Shown: positions 8,856-17,485 of the stretch, piece after piece
Layout of the letters: the number at the start of each line of letters is the position of its first letter
Numbering within the stretch: position 1 is the stretch's first letter
Origin: Crossiella sp. SN42
GTDB lineage: Bacteria > Actinomycetota > Actinomycetes > Mycobacteriales > Pseudonocardiaceae
Reading direction: 5' to 3'
DNA length: 64,000 nt
Assembly (NCBI RefSeq): GCF_023897065.1
Contig: NZ_JAMHIV010000008.1
Location: 62,001-126,000, forward strand
Notes under the pieces: generated by a model
Told to the model about the DNA's origin: nothing
The model's input: only the letters and a program-made list of their open reading frames with translations
Database searches by the model: none
Made by a program: the position numbers and the translations under genes

Positions 8856-9572
8856 ATGAAGCGCAGCAAGGCCTACCGCCAGGCAGCCGAGCTGATCGAC
8901 CGCGACCGGCTGTACAGCCCGCTCGAGGCCGCTGAGCTCGCCAAGGAGACCTCCAAGGTCAAGCTGGACGCGACCGTCGAGGTCGCCATCCGCCTCGGCG
9001 TGGACCCCCGCAAGGCCGACCAGATGGTCCGCGGCACCGTGAACCTGCCGCACGGCACCGGCAAGACCGCCCGCGTCATCGTCTTCGCCGTCGGCGACAA
9101 GGCCGCTGAGGCCGAAGCCGCTGGCGCGGACGCGGTCGGCTCCGAAGAGTTGATCGAGCGCATCCAGGGCGGCTGGCTCGACTTCGACGCGGCGATTGCC
9201 ACCCCGGACCAGATGGCCAAGGTCGGCCGGATCGCCCGCATCCTCGGCCCGCGCGGCCTGATGCCGAACCCGAAGACCGGCACCGTCACCCCGGATGTCA
9301 CCAAGGCCGTCAACGACATCAAGGGCGGAAAGATCAACTTCCGCGTTGACAAGCAGGCCAACCTGCACCTGGTCATCGGCAAGACCTCCTTCGACAAGGA
9401 CAAGCTGGTCGAGAACTACGCGGCCGCGCTGGACGAGGTCCTCCGCGCCAAGCCCTCGGCCGCCAAGGGCCGCTACGTCAAGAAGGTCACCTTCAGCACC
9501 ACCATGGGCCCGGGCATCCCGGTCGACCCGGCCCGCACCCGCAACCTGCTGACCGACGAGGCCACCGCCTGA
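8856..9572 (+). CDS. rplA: 50S ribosomal protein L1
   Basis: A 238-residue L1, full length. It shows the two-domain layout and the [17 protein letters not shown] signature. L1 forms the mobile stalk that moves E-site tRNA and is the usual autogenous repressor of rplK-rplA. AAAAGGA precedes the ATG, and an intrinsic terminator follows 17 bases after the stop. Confidence 0.97.
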   Translation: MKRSKAYRQAAELIDRDRLYSPLEAAELAKETSKVKLDATVEVAIRLGVDPRKADQMVRGTVNLPHGTGKTARVIVFAVGDKAAEAEAAGADAVGSEELIERIQGGWLDFDAAIATPDQMAKVGRIARILGPRGLMPNPKTGTVTPDVTKAVNDIKGGKINFRVDKQANLHLVIGKTSFDKDKLVENYAAALDEVLRAKPSAAKGRYVKKVTFSTTMGPGIPVDPARTRNLLTDEATA

Positions 9573-9588
9573 TCGGCCGCAAACCCGG

Positions 9589-9625
9589 AACGGGGCGCTC
9601 TCCGCGAGGAGGGCGCCCCGTTTTC
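9589..9625 (+). terminator. intrinsic terminator after rplA
   Basis: AACGGGGCGC-(CTCC) pairs with (GGAG)-GCGCCCCGTTTT around GCGA, followed by a TTTTCG tail. It can also end the convergent minus-strand gene. Confidence 0.85.
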
Positions 9626-9636
9626 GTTCGTCCGGC

Positions 9637-10272
9637 TCAGCCGGTCAGGCAGTCGGCCGTCTCCTTCTCGTGCCCGGTGATCAGCCAGCCGCCATCGCCC
9701 TGCTTGGTCAGGATGAACACGCCGAGCCGCTCCCCACCGGTGACACCCAGGTCGCAGGAACGGACCTCCGAGGTGCTCCCGCTGGTGAAGGCGGCATTGT
9801 CCGGGATGTCCGGGTTTGCGTAGCGGGCCTTGTCGGTGACCTTCGCCGCGGCCGCCTGCGCCGCCTGCGCGCAGTCGGCGACCCCGAAGCTCTTCGCGAA
9901 CGCGGCCTTGCCCGCCGCGGAGAACACCGCGCAGGCCTGCTTCGGATCACCGGCCACGTAGTGGTAGACGGTGCGCACCGCCTCCTTGGGCGAGGTCTGC
10001 TGCACGGTCTGGTCCTGCTGCCCCGCGCCGCCGTTGGACCCCCCGCCGCCGCGCAGCGGGCTGTCCTCGCAGCTGAAGAAGTAGAAGTAGGCGAGGATCA
10101 GCACCGCCGCGATCACCCCGTACTTGATCAGCCGGTTGCGCCAGGTCCGCTGCTTCGGCAGGCGTTTTTCCAGGCGCTGCACGATGCGGTCTTCGACCTC
10201 TCGCAGCTCCAGCTCGCGCTTGTCCACCTCACGCTTGGCCGGGGTGCCCTGGTCATCGAACTGTCGGTCCAC
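9637..10272 (-). CDS. uncharacterised single-pass membrane protein with extracytoplasmic domain
   Basis: I do not recognise a named family. The roughly 211-residue protein has a charged N-terminus with a coiled-coil-like E/R/L stretch (about 15-45), one membrane helix (about 55-72), a Gly/Ser/Gln linker and an outside domain of about 120 residues with four cysteines. The linker followed by a small alpha/beta domain resembles the NTF2-like domains of other actinobacterial membrane proteins, but that is inference. A GGAGG five bases before the GTG at 10272 decides this start; a GTG at 10293 would add seven residues. It converges on rplA and is divergent from the next gene. Confidence 0.7.
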   Translation of the reverse strand: MDRQFDDQGTPAKREVDKRELELREVEDRIVQRLEKRLPKQRTWRNRLIKYGVIAAVLILAYFYFFSCEDSPLRGGGGSNGGAGQQDQTVQQTSPKEAVRTVYHYVAGDPKQACAVFSAAGKAAFAKSFGVADCAQAAQAAAAKVTDKARYANPDIPDNAAFTSGSTSEVRSCDLGVTGGERLGVFILTKQGDGGWLITGHEKETADCLTG

Positions 10273-10328
10273 CACTACCTCCTGTCCTGACACATGGTGC
10301 CGTCTCGGTCACCCGGCATGCTGACCTG

Positions 10329-10865
10329 GTGGCCGAAGCACCCGTATGGCACTTCTCCGAGGACCCCGGCATCACCGAGTTCCGCCCGCACCGCGCGCCC
10401 ACCGCCCGCGATCCCGAGCCCGCGGTGTGGGCCGTGGACGAGGTCAGGGCCAGCGACTTCTGGTTTCCGAGGGACTGTCCGCGGGTGTTGTTCCGGCCGG
10501 AGCCGGGGCGGCAGCCCTCGTCGGCGGCGCTGGCGCTGCTCGGTGGGGCGCGGCAGGTCGCGGTGGTGGAGTGGGGGTGGTGGGCGCGGGTGTGCGGGGT
10601 GCGGCTGTTCCGGTACGCCTTCGCGCCGGGGCCGTTCCGGCGGTGCGCCAACCCGCGCTGGTACCTGACCGCGCGGGAGGCGGTGCGGCCGCTGGCGGTG
10701 GAACCGGTGGGGGATGTGGTGGCGCGGCACGCGGCGGCCGGGATCGAGCTGCGGCTGGCGCCGAACCTGTGGCCGGTGGCCGGGCTGGTGGAGCGGAGCG
10801 GGCTGGAGTTCTCCATGATCCGGATGCGCAACGCCCTGCCCCGCCCGGCCGATTTGGAGCCTTGA
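10329..10865 (+). CDS. DUF6886-like protein of unknown function
   Basis: A 178-residue protein whose layout I recognise from the DUF6886 family. It opens with W-H-F-S-E-D-P, then P-A-V-W-A-V-D, W-F-P-R-D-C-P-R, an L-F-R-Y segment, V-R-P-L-A-V-E-P-V-G-D, G-I-E-L-R-L and a terminal S-M-I-R-M-R-N-A. The function is not known. It is predicted soluble, without signal peptide or membrane segment. GTG 10329 is supported by homology beginning within a few residues. It lies between the L1 and L10 operons, and its last codons overlap the candidate rplJ promoter. Confidence 0.75.
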   Translation: MAEAPVWHFSEDPGITEFRPHRAPTARDPEPAVWAVDEVRASDFWFPRDCPRVLFRPEPGRQPSSAALALLGGARQVAVVEWGWWARVCGVRLFRYAFAPGPFRRCANPRWYLTAREAVRPLAVEPVGDVVARHAAAGIELRLAPNLWPVAGLVERSGLEFSMIRMRNALPRPADLEP

Positions 10866-10883
10866 CAGGCCGTCGCGTAGTCT
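10854..10883 (+). promoter_or_regulatory. candidate rplJ-rplL promoter
   Basis: TTGGAG (10854-10859) and TAGTCT (10878-10883) are spaced by 18 bases. A perfect TTGACA also lies at 10862-10867 but is only 10 bases from TAGTCT, so it is either unused or paired with another -10. The predicted start gives a leader of about 200 bases. Confidence 0.5.
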
Positions 10884-10898
10884 GGTCGCAGTTCCACC

Positions 10899-11045
10899 AA
10901 AGACCGCTGGTCTTTCCCTGTCCGGTTCTCCGGACCGGGAGACGAAGGCCCCGTGATCACGAGGGCGGCCCGCGCAGGAGGACGAGGCAAGTTTCGCGCG
11001 TTCGTTCGCGCGTCTTTCACGCCCCGTGCCTGTGCGCCGGGGCGT
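10899..11045 (+). promoter_or_regulatory. hairpin-rich rplJ leader (L10-leader candidate)
   Basis: Successive perfect stems are AAAGACC/GGTCTTT (10899-10915), GTCCGG/CCGGAC (10920-10935), a GCGCG/CGCGC stem near 10995-11011 and ACGCCCC/GGGGCGT (11019-11045). Ribosomal protein L10, alone or with L12, is known to bind rplJ leaders and repress them. Position and structure fit such a role, but the specific L10-binding fold cannot be confirmed by eye. Confidence 0.5.
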
Positions 11046-11091
11046 TCGTCGTCTCCGGGCCCCATTCATAGAGCTTGGAGAGGAGGCGACC

Positions 11092-11658
11092 ATGGCGAAG
11101 CCCGACAAGGTTCAGGCCGTCGCCGAGATCACGGAGAAGTTCCGTGGTAGCTCGGCCACGGTTGTCACCGAGTACCGCGGGCTCTCCATGGCGCAGCTGA
11201 CGGAGCTGCGTCGTGCCCTCGGTACGGGCACCACGTACACCGTCGCGAAGAACACGCTGGTGAAGCGTGCCGCTGAGGATGCCGGCATGGCCAGCCTCGC
11301 GGACCTGCTGGTCGGCCCGACCGCGATCGCCTTCATCGAGGGTGAGCCGGTCGACGCCGCGAAGGCGCTGCGCAACTTCGCGAAGGACAACAAGGCCCTT
11401 GTCATCAAGGGTGGCTTCATGGAGGGCAAGCCGCTCTCCATCGATGAGGTCAACCGAATCGCGGACCTCGAGTCCCGTGAGGTGCTGCTCGCCAAGCTGG
11501 CGGGCGCGATGAAGGGCAACCTGGCCAAGGCCGCCGGTCTGTTCGCCGCTCCGGCGTCGCAGGTCGCGCGTCTGGCGCAGGCCCTGGCGGACAAGCGTGC
11601 TGCGGAGGGTGGCGCCGCGGCGCCGGCCGACGCCGCCGACGCGCCTGCCGAGAGCTGA
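11092..11658 (+). CDS. rplJ: 50S ribosomal protein L10
   Basis: A 188-residue L10, the base of the ribosomal stalk that anchors L7/L12 dimers. It has the [13 protein letters not shown] and K-N-T-L-V-K-R-A motifs and an Ala-rich C-terminal tail that binds L12. ATG 11092 follows GGAGAGGAGG. rplL lies 61 bases downstream, and the two are expected to be co-transcribed. Confidence 0.97.
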   Translation: MAKPDKVQAVAEITEKFRGSSATVVTEYRGLSMAQLTELRRALGTGTTYTVAKNTLVKRAAEDAGMASLADLLVGPTAIAFIEGEPVDAAKALRNFAKDNKALVIKGGFMEGKPLSIDEVNRIADLESREVLLAKLAGAMKGNLAKAAGLFAAPASQVARLAQALADKRAAEGGAAAPADAADAPAES

Positions 11659-11719
11659 CCAAACACCGAACCGCGCCGCGTGATCACCGCGTCGCAACGT
11701 ATTTGAGAGGAACGCCACA

Positions 11720-12106
11720 ATGGCGAAGCTCAGCACCGAAGAGCTGCTCGACGTCTTCAAGGAAATGACCCTGCTCGAGCTCTCCGCGTTCGTGAAGGAG
11801 TTCGAGGAGACCTTCGAGGTCACCGCCACCGCGCCGGTCGCCCTTGCCGCCGCCGCCCCGGGCGCCGCTCCGGCCGAGGCCGCCGAGGAGCAGGACGAGT
11901 TCGACGTCGTCCTCGAGTCCGCCGGTGACAAGAAGATCCAGGTCATCAAGGTCGTGCGTGAGATCGTCTCCGGCCTGGGCCTGAAGGAGGCCAAGGAGCT
12001 CGTCGAGGGCGCGCCGAAGCCGGTCCTGGAGAAGGTCGCCAAGGAGGCCGCCGAGGCCGCCAAGGAGAAGCTGGAAGCCGCTGGCGCCAAGATCACCGTC
12101 AAGTGA
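11720..12106 (+). CDS. rplL: 50S ribosomal protein L7/L12
   Basis: A 128-residue acidic L7/L12. It has an N-terminal dimerisation domain ([14 protein letters not shown]), an Ala/Pro hinge (about 38-55) and a C-terminal factor-binding domain with K-V-V-R-E-I and [11 protein letters not shown]. It recruits translational GTPases. GAGAGGAA precedes the ATG, and a strong terminator follows. Confidence 0.98.
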   Translation: MAKLSTEELLDVFKEMTLLELSAFVKEFEETFEVTATAPVALAAAAPGAAPAEAAEEQDEFDVVLESAGDKKIQVIKVVREIVSGLGLKEAKELVEGAPKPVLEKVAKEAAEAAKEKLEAAGAKITVK

Positions 12107-12148
12107 TCCGAGCGGCTTCGGCCGCTTGAGCACAGCAGCGTAGCTACG

Positions 12149-12186
12149 CAGCGGGGCGGGTTCCCTACCGGGAGCCCGCCCCGCTG
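12149..12186 (+). terminator. intrinsic terminator after rplL
   Basis: CAGCGGGGCGGG-T-TCCC (from 12149) pairs with GGGA-G-CCCGCCCCGCTG (to 12186) around TACC, followed by a weak TCGTGTGT tail. It isolates the ribosomal genes from the mce operon. Confidence 0.82.
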
Positions 12187-12353
12187 TCGTGTGTGCGCGC
12201 CTTGTCCGATCGCGTTATACACCTGTGACCGCTAACCCAACTGGGCAGTAACTTGCTGCGGCAACGCTCGTTGCACCAGTGTGACGCCGGTCGCTACGGC
12301 GTCGATCTGTCCCTGGGCAGGCACGGACGAGCCGCAGTGAAGCGGGAGGTGCG

Positions 12354-13478
12354 ATGGGCGTCGAGGTGGTCGTCGAAGGCCTGAGCAAGTCCTTCGGCAG
12401 GCAGGCCATCTGGGGAGATGTCACGCTGACCTTGCCGCCGGGCGAGATCAGCGTGCTGTTGGGCCCCTCGGGTACCGGAAAGTCGGTCTTCCTCAAGTCG
12501 CTCGTCGGGCTGCTCCGGCCGGAACACGGCCGAGTGATGATCAACGGCGTGGACATCTGCAGCTGTTCCGAGCACAAGCTGTACGAGATCCGCAAGCTCT
12601 TCGGCGTGCTGTTCCAGGACGGCGCGCTGTTCGGCTCGATGAACCTCTTCGACAACATCGCCTTCCCCTTGCGTGAGCACACCCGCAAGAGCGAGGCCGA
12701 GGTGCGCCGCCTCGTGCTGGAGAAGATGGAGATGGTCGGCCTCATCGGCGCGGAGAAGAAGCTGCCCGGTGAGATCTCCGGCGGTATGCGCAAGCGCGCC
12801 GGCCTGGCCCGCGCGCTGATCCTGGACCCGGAGATCATCCTGTTCGACGAGCCGGACTCCGGCCTCGACCCGGTCCGGGTGGCCTACCTGAACCAGCTGA
12901 TCGTCGACCTCAACGCGCAGATCGACGCCACCTTCCTGATCGTCACCCACGACATCGGCACCGCGCGCACCGTGCCGGACAACATCGGCATGCTCTTCCG
13001 CCGCGAGCTGGTCATGTTCGGTCCGCGCGAGGTGCTGCTGACCTCCACCGAGCCGGTGGTGGAGCAGTTCCTCAACGGCCGCCGCGAGGGCCCGATCGGC
13101 ATGAGCGAGGAGAAGGACGCGGCCCAGGCCGCCGCCGAGCTCGCCGCCCTGGCCGCCAACGGCGGCAGCACCCTCGGCGGGCCCAAGGGCGGTGGCGGCA
13201 CCGGCATCGTGCCGCAGATCGAGGTCAGCCCCGGCCTGCCGGTGCGGGCCGCGGTGCGCCGCCGCAAGGAGCGGGTGATGCGCATCCTGCACACCCTGCC
13301 GCCGATCGCGCAGCAGGCCATCGTGGCCAGCCTCACCCCGGACGAGCAGGCCTACTTCGGCGTCTACGCGGGTGCGGCCGCGCCGCGGCGCACGCAGCAG
13401 CTGACCCAGCCGCCCAGCCCGCAGTCCCGGGAGCCGTGGCAGCCCTCGCCGTGGACCAGGCCGGGAGGCCAGCCATGA
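12354..13478 (+). CDS. mkl: Mce transporter ATP-binding subunit (Mkl/MlaF type)
   Basis: A 374-residue ABC ATPase that powers Mce lipid import. It shows Walker A G-P-S-G-T-G-K-S (about 37-44), a Q-loop Gln, the variant signature I-S-G-G-M-R-K-R, Walker B I-L-F-D-E-P and the switch His. About 110 extra C-terminal residues are rich in Ala, Gly and Pro, with a short helical piece (V-M-R-I-L-H-T-L-P-P-I-A-Q-Q-A-I), as in mycobacterial Mkl. GGGAGG precedes the ATG. It overlaps the YrbE gene by four bases and heads the mce operon. In M. tuberculosis mkl also sits between rplL and rpoB but away from any mce operon. Confidence 0.9.
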   Translation: MGVEVVVEGLSKSFGRQAIWGDVTLTLPPGEISVLLGPSGTGKSVFLKSLVGLLRPEHGRVMINGVDICSCSEHKLYEIRKLFGVLFQDGALFGSMNLFDNIAFPLREHTRKSEAEVRRLVLEKMEMVGLIGAEKKLPGEISGGMRKRAGLARALILDPEIILFDEPDSGLDPVRVAYLNQLIVDLNAQIDATFLIVTHDIGTARTVPDNIGMLFRRELVMFGPREVLLTSTEPVVEQFLNGRREGPIGMSEEKDAAQAAAELAALAANGGSTLGGPKGGGGTGIVPQIEVSPGLPVRAAVRRRKERVMRILHTLPPIAQQAIVASLTPDEQAYFGVYAGAAAPRRTQQLTQPPSPQSREPWQPSPWTRPGGQP

Positions 13479-14263
13479 CCAGGCCCACGGCGAAGTTCCC
13501 CGGCGCGGGCGCGCTGGCCGAGACCGGCCGGATGTTCGCCCTCGGCCTGGACACCACCAGGGCGATGGTCAAGCGCCCGTTCCAGTTCCGCGAGTTCATC
13601 CAGCAGTGCTGGTTCATCGCCAGCGTCACCATCCTGCCCACCGCGCTGGTCGCGATCCCCTTCGGCGCGGTCATCGCGCTCCAGCTCGGCTCGCTGACCA
13701 GGCAGATCGGCGCGCAGTCCTTCACCGGCGCGGCCAGCGTGCTGGCGGTGATCCAGCAGGCCAGCCCGATCGTGACCGCGCTGCTGATCGCCGGCGCGGG
13801 CGGCTCGGCGATCTGCGCGGACCTGGGCTCGCGCAAGATCAGGGACGAGATCGACGCGATGGAGGTGCTCGGCGTCTCGCCGATCCAGCGCCTGGTGGTG
13901 CCGAGGGTGCTGGCCGCGATGCTGGTCGCCGTGCTGCTCAACGGCATGGTCAGCGTGGTCGGCGTGCTCGGCGGATACTTCTTCAACGTGGTCATGCAGG
14001 GCGGCACCCCAGGGGCCTACCTGGCCAGCTTCTCCGCGCTGGCCCAGCTACCGGACCTGTGGATCAGCGAGATCAAGGCGCTGATCTTCGGCTTCATCGC
14101 GGGCATCGTGGCCGCCTACCGCGGGCTCAACCCGGCCGGTGGCCCCAAGGGCGTCGGCGACGCGGTGAACCAGTCCGTGGTGATCACCTTCCTGCTGCTG
14201 TTCTTCGTCAACTTCGTGCTGACCACGGTGTACCTGCAGCTCGTCCCGGCGAAGGGCATGTGA
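13475..14263 (+). CDS. yrbEA: MlaE/YrbE-family permease, YrbEA
   Basis: A 262-residue MlaE-family permease with five or six membrane helices and the conserved D-E-I-D-A-M-E-V-L-G-V-S-P elbow that contacts the ATPase. With YrbEB and Mkl it forms the inner-membrane engine of the Mce importer. The ATG at 13475 overlaps the mkl stop (ATGA) and has GGGAGG upstream; the in-frame GTG-type extension to 13436 lies inside mkl and is not needed. The last bases overlap the next gene (TGATG). Confidence 0.88.
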   Translation: MTRPTAKFPGAGALAETGRMFALGLDTTRAMVKRPFQFREFIQQCWFIASVTILPTALVAIPFGAVIALQLGSLTRQIGAQSFTGAASVLAVIQQASPIVTALLIAGAGGSAICADLGSRKIRDEIDAMEVLGVSPIQRLVVPRVLAAMLVAVLLNGMVSVVGVLGGYFFNVVMQGGTPGAYLASFSALAQLPDLWISEIKALIFGFIAGIVAAYRGLNPAGGPKGVGDAVNQSVVITFLLLFFVNFVLTTVYLQLVPAKGM

Positions 14264-15102
14264 TGCCGACCCTCGGCGATCGGCTCCGGAACGCGGCGAA
14301 CCGGCCCCTGCACGGCCTGGACGCGCTCGGCGACCAGCTGTCCTTCTACCTGCGGGCGCTGGCCTGGGTGCCGCGCGCGCTGCGCCGCTACATGCGGGAG
14401 ACGCTGCGGCTGCTGGCCGAGGTCAGCTTCGGCAGCGGCGCGCTCGCGGTCATCGGCGGCACCATCGGCGTGATGATCGGCCTGACCCTGTTCACCGGCA
14501 CCGTGGTCGGCCTGCAGGGCTACGCGGCGCTGAACCAGATCGGCACCTCGGCCTTCGCCGGGTTCGTCTCGGCCTACTTCAACACCCGCGAGATCGCGCC
14601 ACTGGTGGCCGGCCTCGCGCTCTCGGCGACGGTGGGCTCCGGCTTCACCGCCCAGCTCGGCGCGATGCGCATCTCCGAGGAGATCGACGCGCTGGAGGTG
14701 ATGGGCGTGCCCAGCCTGCCGTTCCTGGTGACGACCCGGATCATCGCCGGGTTCGTCGCGGTGATCCCGCTGTACGTGATCGGCCTGCTGACCTCCTACC
14801 TGGCCTCGCGCACGATCACGACCGAGTTCTACGGGCAGTCGGCTGGCACCTACGACCACTACTTCAACCTGTTCCTGCCACCGGAGGACGTGCTCTGGTC
14901 CTTCGGCAAGGTGCTCGTGTTCAGCGTGGTCATCATCATGACCCACTGCTACTACGGCTACCGGGCCAGCGGCGGGCCGGCCGGCGTCGGCGTCGCGGTC
15001 GGCCGGGCCGTGCGCACCGCGATCGTGACCACCGCGCTGCTGGACTTCTTCCTCAGCCTGGCGATCTGGGGCACGACGACCACCGTGAGGATCGCTGGAT
15101 GA
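14263..15102 (+). CDS. yrbEB: MlaE/YrbE-family permease, YrbEB
   Basis: A 279-residue second MlaE-family permease. It has an amphipathic N-terminus, five or six membrane helices and the E-E-I-D-A-L-E-V-M-G-V-P-S elbow. Its start overlaps the YrbEA stop by one base and its stop overlaps mceA by four bases. Paired YrbEA/YrbEB permeases are the rule in actinobacterial Mce systems, giving a heterodimeric channel. Confidence 0.88.
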   Translation: MPTLGDRLRNAANRPLHGLDALGDQLSFYLRALAWVPRALRRYMRETLRLLAEVSFGSGALAVIGGTIGVMIGLTLFTGTVVGLQGYAALNQIGTSAFAGFVSAYFNTREIAPLVAGLALSATVGSGFTAQLGAMRISEEIDALEVMGVPSLPFLVTTRIIAGFVAVIPLYVIGLLTSYLASRTITTEFYGQSAGTYDHYFNLFLPPEDVLWSFGKVLVFSVVIIMTHCYYGYRASGGPAGVGVAVGRAVRTAIVTTALLDFFLSLAIWGTTTTVRIAG

Positions 15103-16463
15103 CCGCTCGTTCCACCCTGCCCGTCCTGCGCCGCCGACTTCTCGGTGTCGTGTTCCTGGCGGTCATCGCACTGCTGCTCGGGCTGTCCGTGGCGGTCTAC
15201 CGCGGCGACTTCGAGCGCACCGCGGCGGTCACGCTGCGCACCGACCACATCGGCAACCAGCTGATGACCGAGTCCGACGTGAAGGTGCGCGGGCTCATCG
15301 TCGGCGAGGTCAAGCGCGTCTCCAGCAAGGGCGACGGCGCCGAGCTGGAGCTGGCCCTGCAGCCGGACAAGCTGGCGCTGATCCCCAAGGACGTCACCGC
15401 CCGGCTGCTGCCCAAGACCCTCTTCGGCGAGCGCTACGTCGCGCTGGTACCCACCGGCAAGCCGGCCGGCGGGCACCTGGCCGCGGGCGATGTGATCAGC
15501 CAGGACCGCAGCAGCTCCGCGATCGAGCTGGAGCGGGTGCTGTCCAACCTGATGCCGGTCTTGCAGGCGGTGCAGCCGCAGAAGCTGGCCAGCACGCTCG
15601 GCTCGATGGCCACCGCGCTGGACGGGCGCGGCGACCAGTTGGGCGAGACGCTGACCCTGCTCAACCGCTACCTGCGCGAGCTGAACCCGGCGCTGCCCGA
15701 CCTCAAGGCGGACATCACCGCGCTGGCCGATGTCAGCGGCACCTACGACAAGGCCGCGCCGGAGTTGTTGCAGGCGCTGGCCGACCTGACCACCACCACG
15801 AAGACGGTGGCCGAGCAGCGCACCAACCTGCAGACGCTCTACACCAGCGTGGGCAACACCTCGGCCGACCTCACCGGGTTCCTGGCCGCCAACCGCAACA
15901 ACCTGATCAGGGTGGCCCAGGACAGCAGGCCGCTGCTGGACGTGCTGGCCAAGTACGCGCCGGAATATCCCTGCTTCCTCAAGGGGATGGCCGAGCTGGT
16001 GCCGAGGCTGGACAAGGCCTTCGGCAAGGGCACCAGCTCGCCCGGCCTGCGGATCACCATGGAGATCACTGCGAACCGTGGGAAGTACGTGCCGAACCAG
16101 GACGAGCCCCGTTACGGGGACAAGCGCGGGCCGCGCTGCTACGACATCCACCCGAGGCCCGAGCCGTTCCCGCAGTACCCGCCGGAGGGCCCAGTGAAGG
16201 ACGGCAGCAAGCCGCCGCCCGCCGCGCGCAGCGCCAACGATGGCCTGAACCCGCCGATCAACGTGCAGAACGGCGGTCACGTGGCCCCGTCCGCGGCCTC
16301 CGGCGGTGTCGCGGACACCGGGATCGCGAACTCCTCGGCCGAACAGGACTTCCTGGCCGCGCTGATCGCCGGGCAGCTCGGCGTCGCGCCGCAGCAGGTG
16401 CCCAGCTGGGCCAGCCTGGTGCTCGGCCCGGCCTACCGCGGCACGGAGGTGACGCTGAAATGA
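15099..16463 (+). CDS. mceA: Mce family protein, MceA position
   Basis: A 454-residue substrate-binding Mce protein. One N-terminal membrane helix (about 12-32) precedes an MCE/MlaD domain (about 38-115, including D-V-K-V-R-G-L-I-V-G-E-V and L-L-P-K-T-L-F-G-E-R-Y-V). A long helical MCE-4 region follows (to about 340), then a Pro/Asn-rich tail. Six such proteins are thought to form a hexameric tube carrying lipids between envelope layers (established for mycobacteria). Four-base overlaps on both sides show tight coupling. Confidence 0.87.
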   Translation: MTARSTLPVLRRRLLGVVFLAVIALLLGLSVAVYRGDFERTAAVTLRTDHIGNQLMTESDVKVRGLIVGEVKRVSSKGDGAELELALQPDKLALIPKDVTARLLPKTLFGERYVALVPTGKPAGGHLAAGDVISQDRSSSAIELERVLSNLMPVLQAVQPQKLASTLGSMATALDGRGDQLGETLTLLNRYLRELNPALPDLKADITALADVSGTYDKAAPELLQALADLTTTTKTVAEQRTNLQTLYTSVGNTSADLTGFLAANRNNLIRVAQDSRPLLDVLAKYAPEYPCFLKGMAELVPRLDKAFGKGTSSPGLRITMEITANRGKYVPNQDEPRYGDKRGPRCYDIHPRPEPFPQYPPEGPVKDGSKPPPAARSANDGLNPPINVQNGGHVAPSAASGGVADTGIANSSAEQDFLAALIAGQLGVAPQQVPSWASLVLGPAYRGTEVTLK

Positions 16464-17485
16464 GGGGACTCACCGCGCCGCTGGTCAAGTTCACCGTGTT
16501 CGTGGTGGTGACCGTGCTGGCCACCACGCTGCTGGCGATCACCATCGCCAACTCCGACCTGCGCGACTCAGCCGGCTACCTGGCCCGGTTCACCGACGTC
16601 ACCTCGCTCAACCCCGGTGACGACGTGCGCATCGCCGGGGTCAAGGTGGGCGAGGTGGAGGAGGTCAAGGTCGCCGACCGGCGGCTGGCCGAGGTCCGGT
16701 TCTCCGTTGAGCAGCAACGGAAACTGCCCGCCACGGTGACCGCCACGGTCAAGTACCGCAACCTGGTCGGCCAGCGCTACATCGCGCTGGAGCAGGGCTC
16801 CGGCGGTGCGGGCACGCTGCCGCCCGGCGGGGTCATCCCGCTGGAGCGCACCCGGCCCGCGCTGGACCTGACCGCGCTGTTCAACGGGTTCAAGCCGCTG
16901 TTCCAGGCGCTCAACCCCGACGACGTGAACAAGCTGTCCTACGAGATCGTCCAGGTGTTGCAGGGCGAAGGCGGCACCATCACCAGCCTGCTCGCGCACA
17001 CCGCCTCGCTGACCACCACCATCGCCGGCAAGGACAAGGTGATCGGCGAGGTGGTGGACAACCTCAACCAGGTGCTTGGCGCGGTCAACGAACGCGACCA
17101 GCAGCTCAGCGGCCTGGTCACTCAGCTCCAGCAGCTGGTTTCCGGGCTGTCCCAGGACCGCCAGCCGATCGGCGAGGCGATCACCGCGCTCGGCTCGCTG
17201 ACCAACGCCACCGCCGGACTGCTGGACGGGGCGCGGGAACCGCTGCGCAAGGACATCGACCAGCTGGGCAAGCTGGCCAAGAACCTGGGCGACGGCAACG
17301 ACATCGTGGAGGGCATCCTGCAGCGGATGCCGAAGAAGCTGGAGACGATCACCCGCACCGCGACCTACGGCTCCTGGTTCAACTTCTTCCTGTGCGAGGC
17401 CAGCGGCCAGGTCACCGTGCCGATCATCAACAAGCCGGTGGAGATCCCGGTCATGCCCAACACCCAGCCGAGGTGCAAGGCATGA
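16460..17485 (+). CDS. mceB: Mce family protein, MceB position
   Basis: A 341-residue Mce protein with an N-terminal membrane helix (about 8-30), an MCE domain (about 38-115, with G-D-D-V-R-I-A-G-V-K-V-G-E-V and N-L-V-G-Q-R-Y-I-A-L) and a helical C-terminal part. A Cys near the end sits in the W-F-N-F-F-L-C-E segment seen in other MceB/C proteins. It overlaps both neighbours by four bases. Confidence 0.86.
   Translation: MRGLTAPLVKFTVFVVVTVLATTLLAITIANSDLRDSAGYLARFTDVTSLNPGDDVRIAGVKVGEVEEVKVADRRLAEVRFSVEQQRKLPATVTATVKYRNLVGQRYIALEQGSGGAGTLPPGGVIPLERTRPALDLTALFNGFKPLFQALNPDDVNKLSYEIVQVLQGEGGTITSLLAHTASLTTTIAGKDKVIGEVVDNLNQVLGAVNERDQQLSGLVTQLQQLVSGLSQDRQPIGEAITALGSLTNATAGLLDGAREPLRKDIDQLGKLAKNLGDGNDIVEGILQRMPKKLETITRTATYGSWFNFFLCEASGQVTVPIINKPVEIPVMPNTQPRCKA

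Noticed and set aside
10862-10867. Perfect TTGACA as the -35 of the rplJ promoter
   Set aside because: It is only 10 bases from the best -10 (TAGTCT) and no good -10 lies 16-19 bases downstream; TTGGAG with an 18-base spacer fits better, though this is not decisive.
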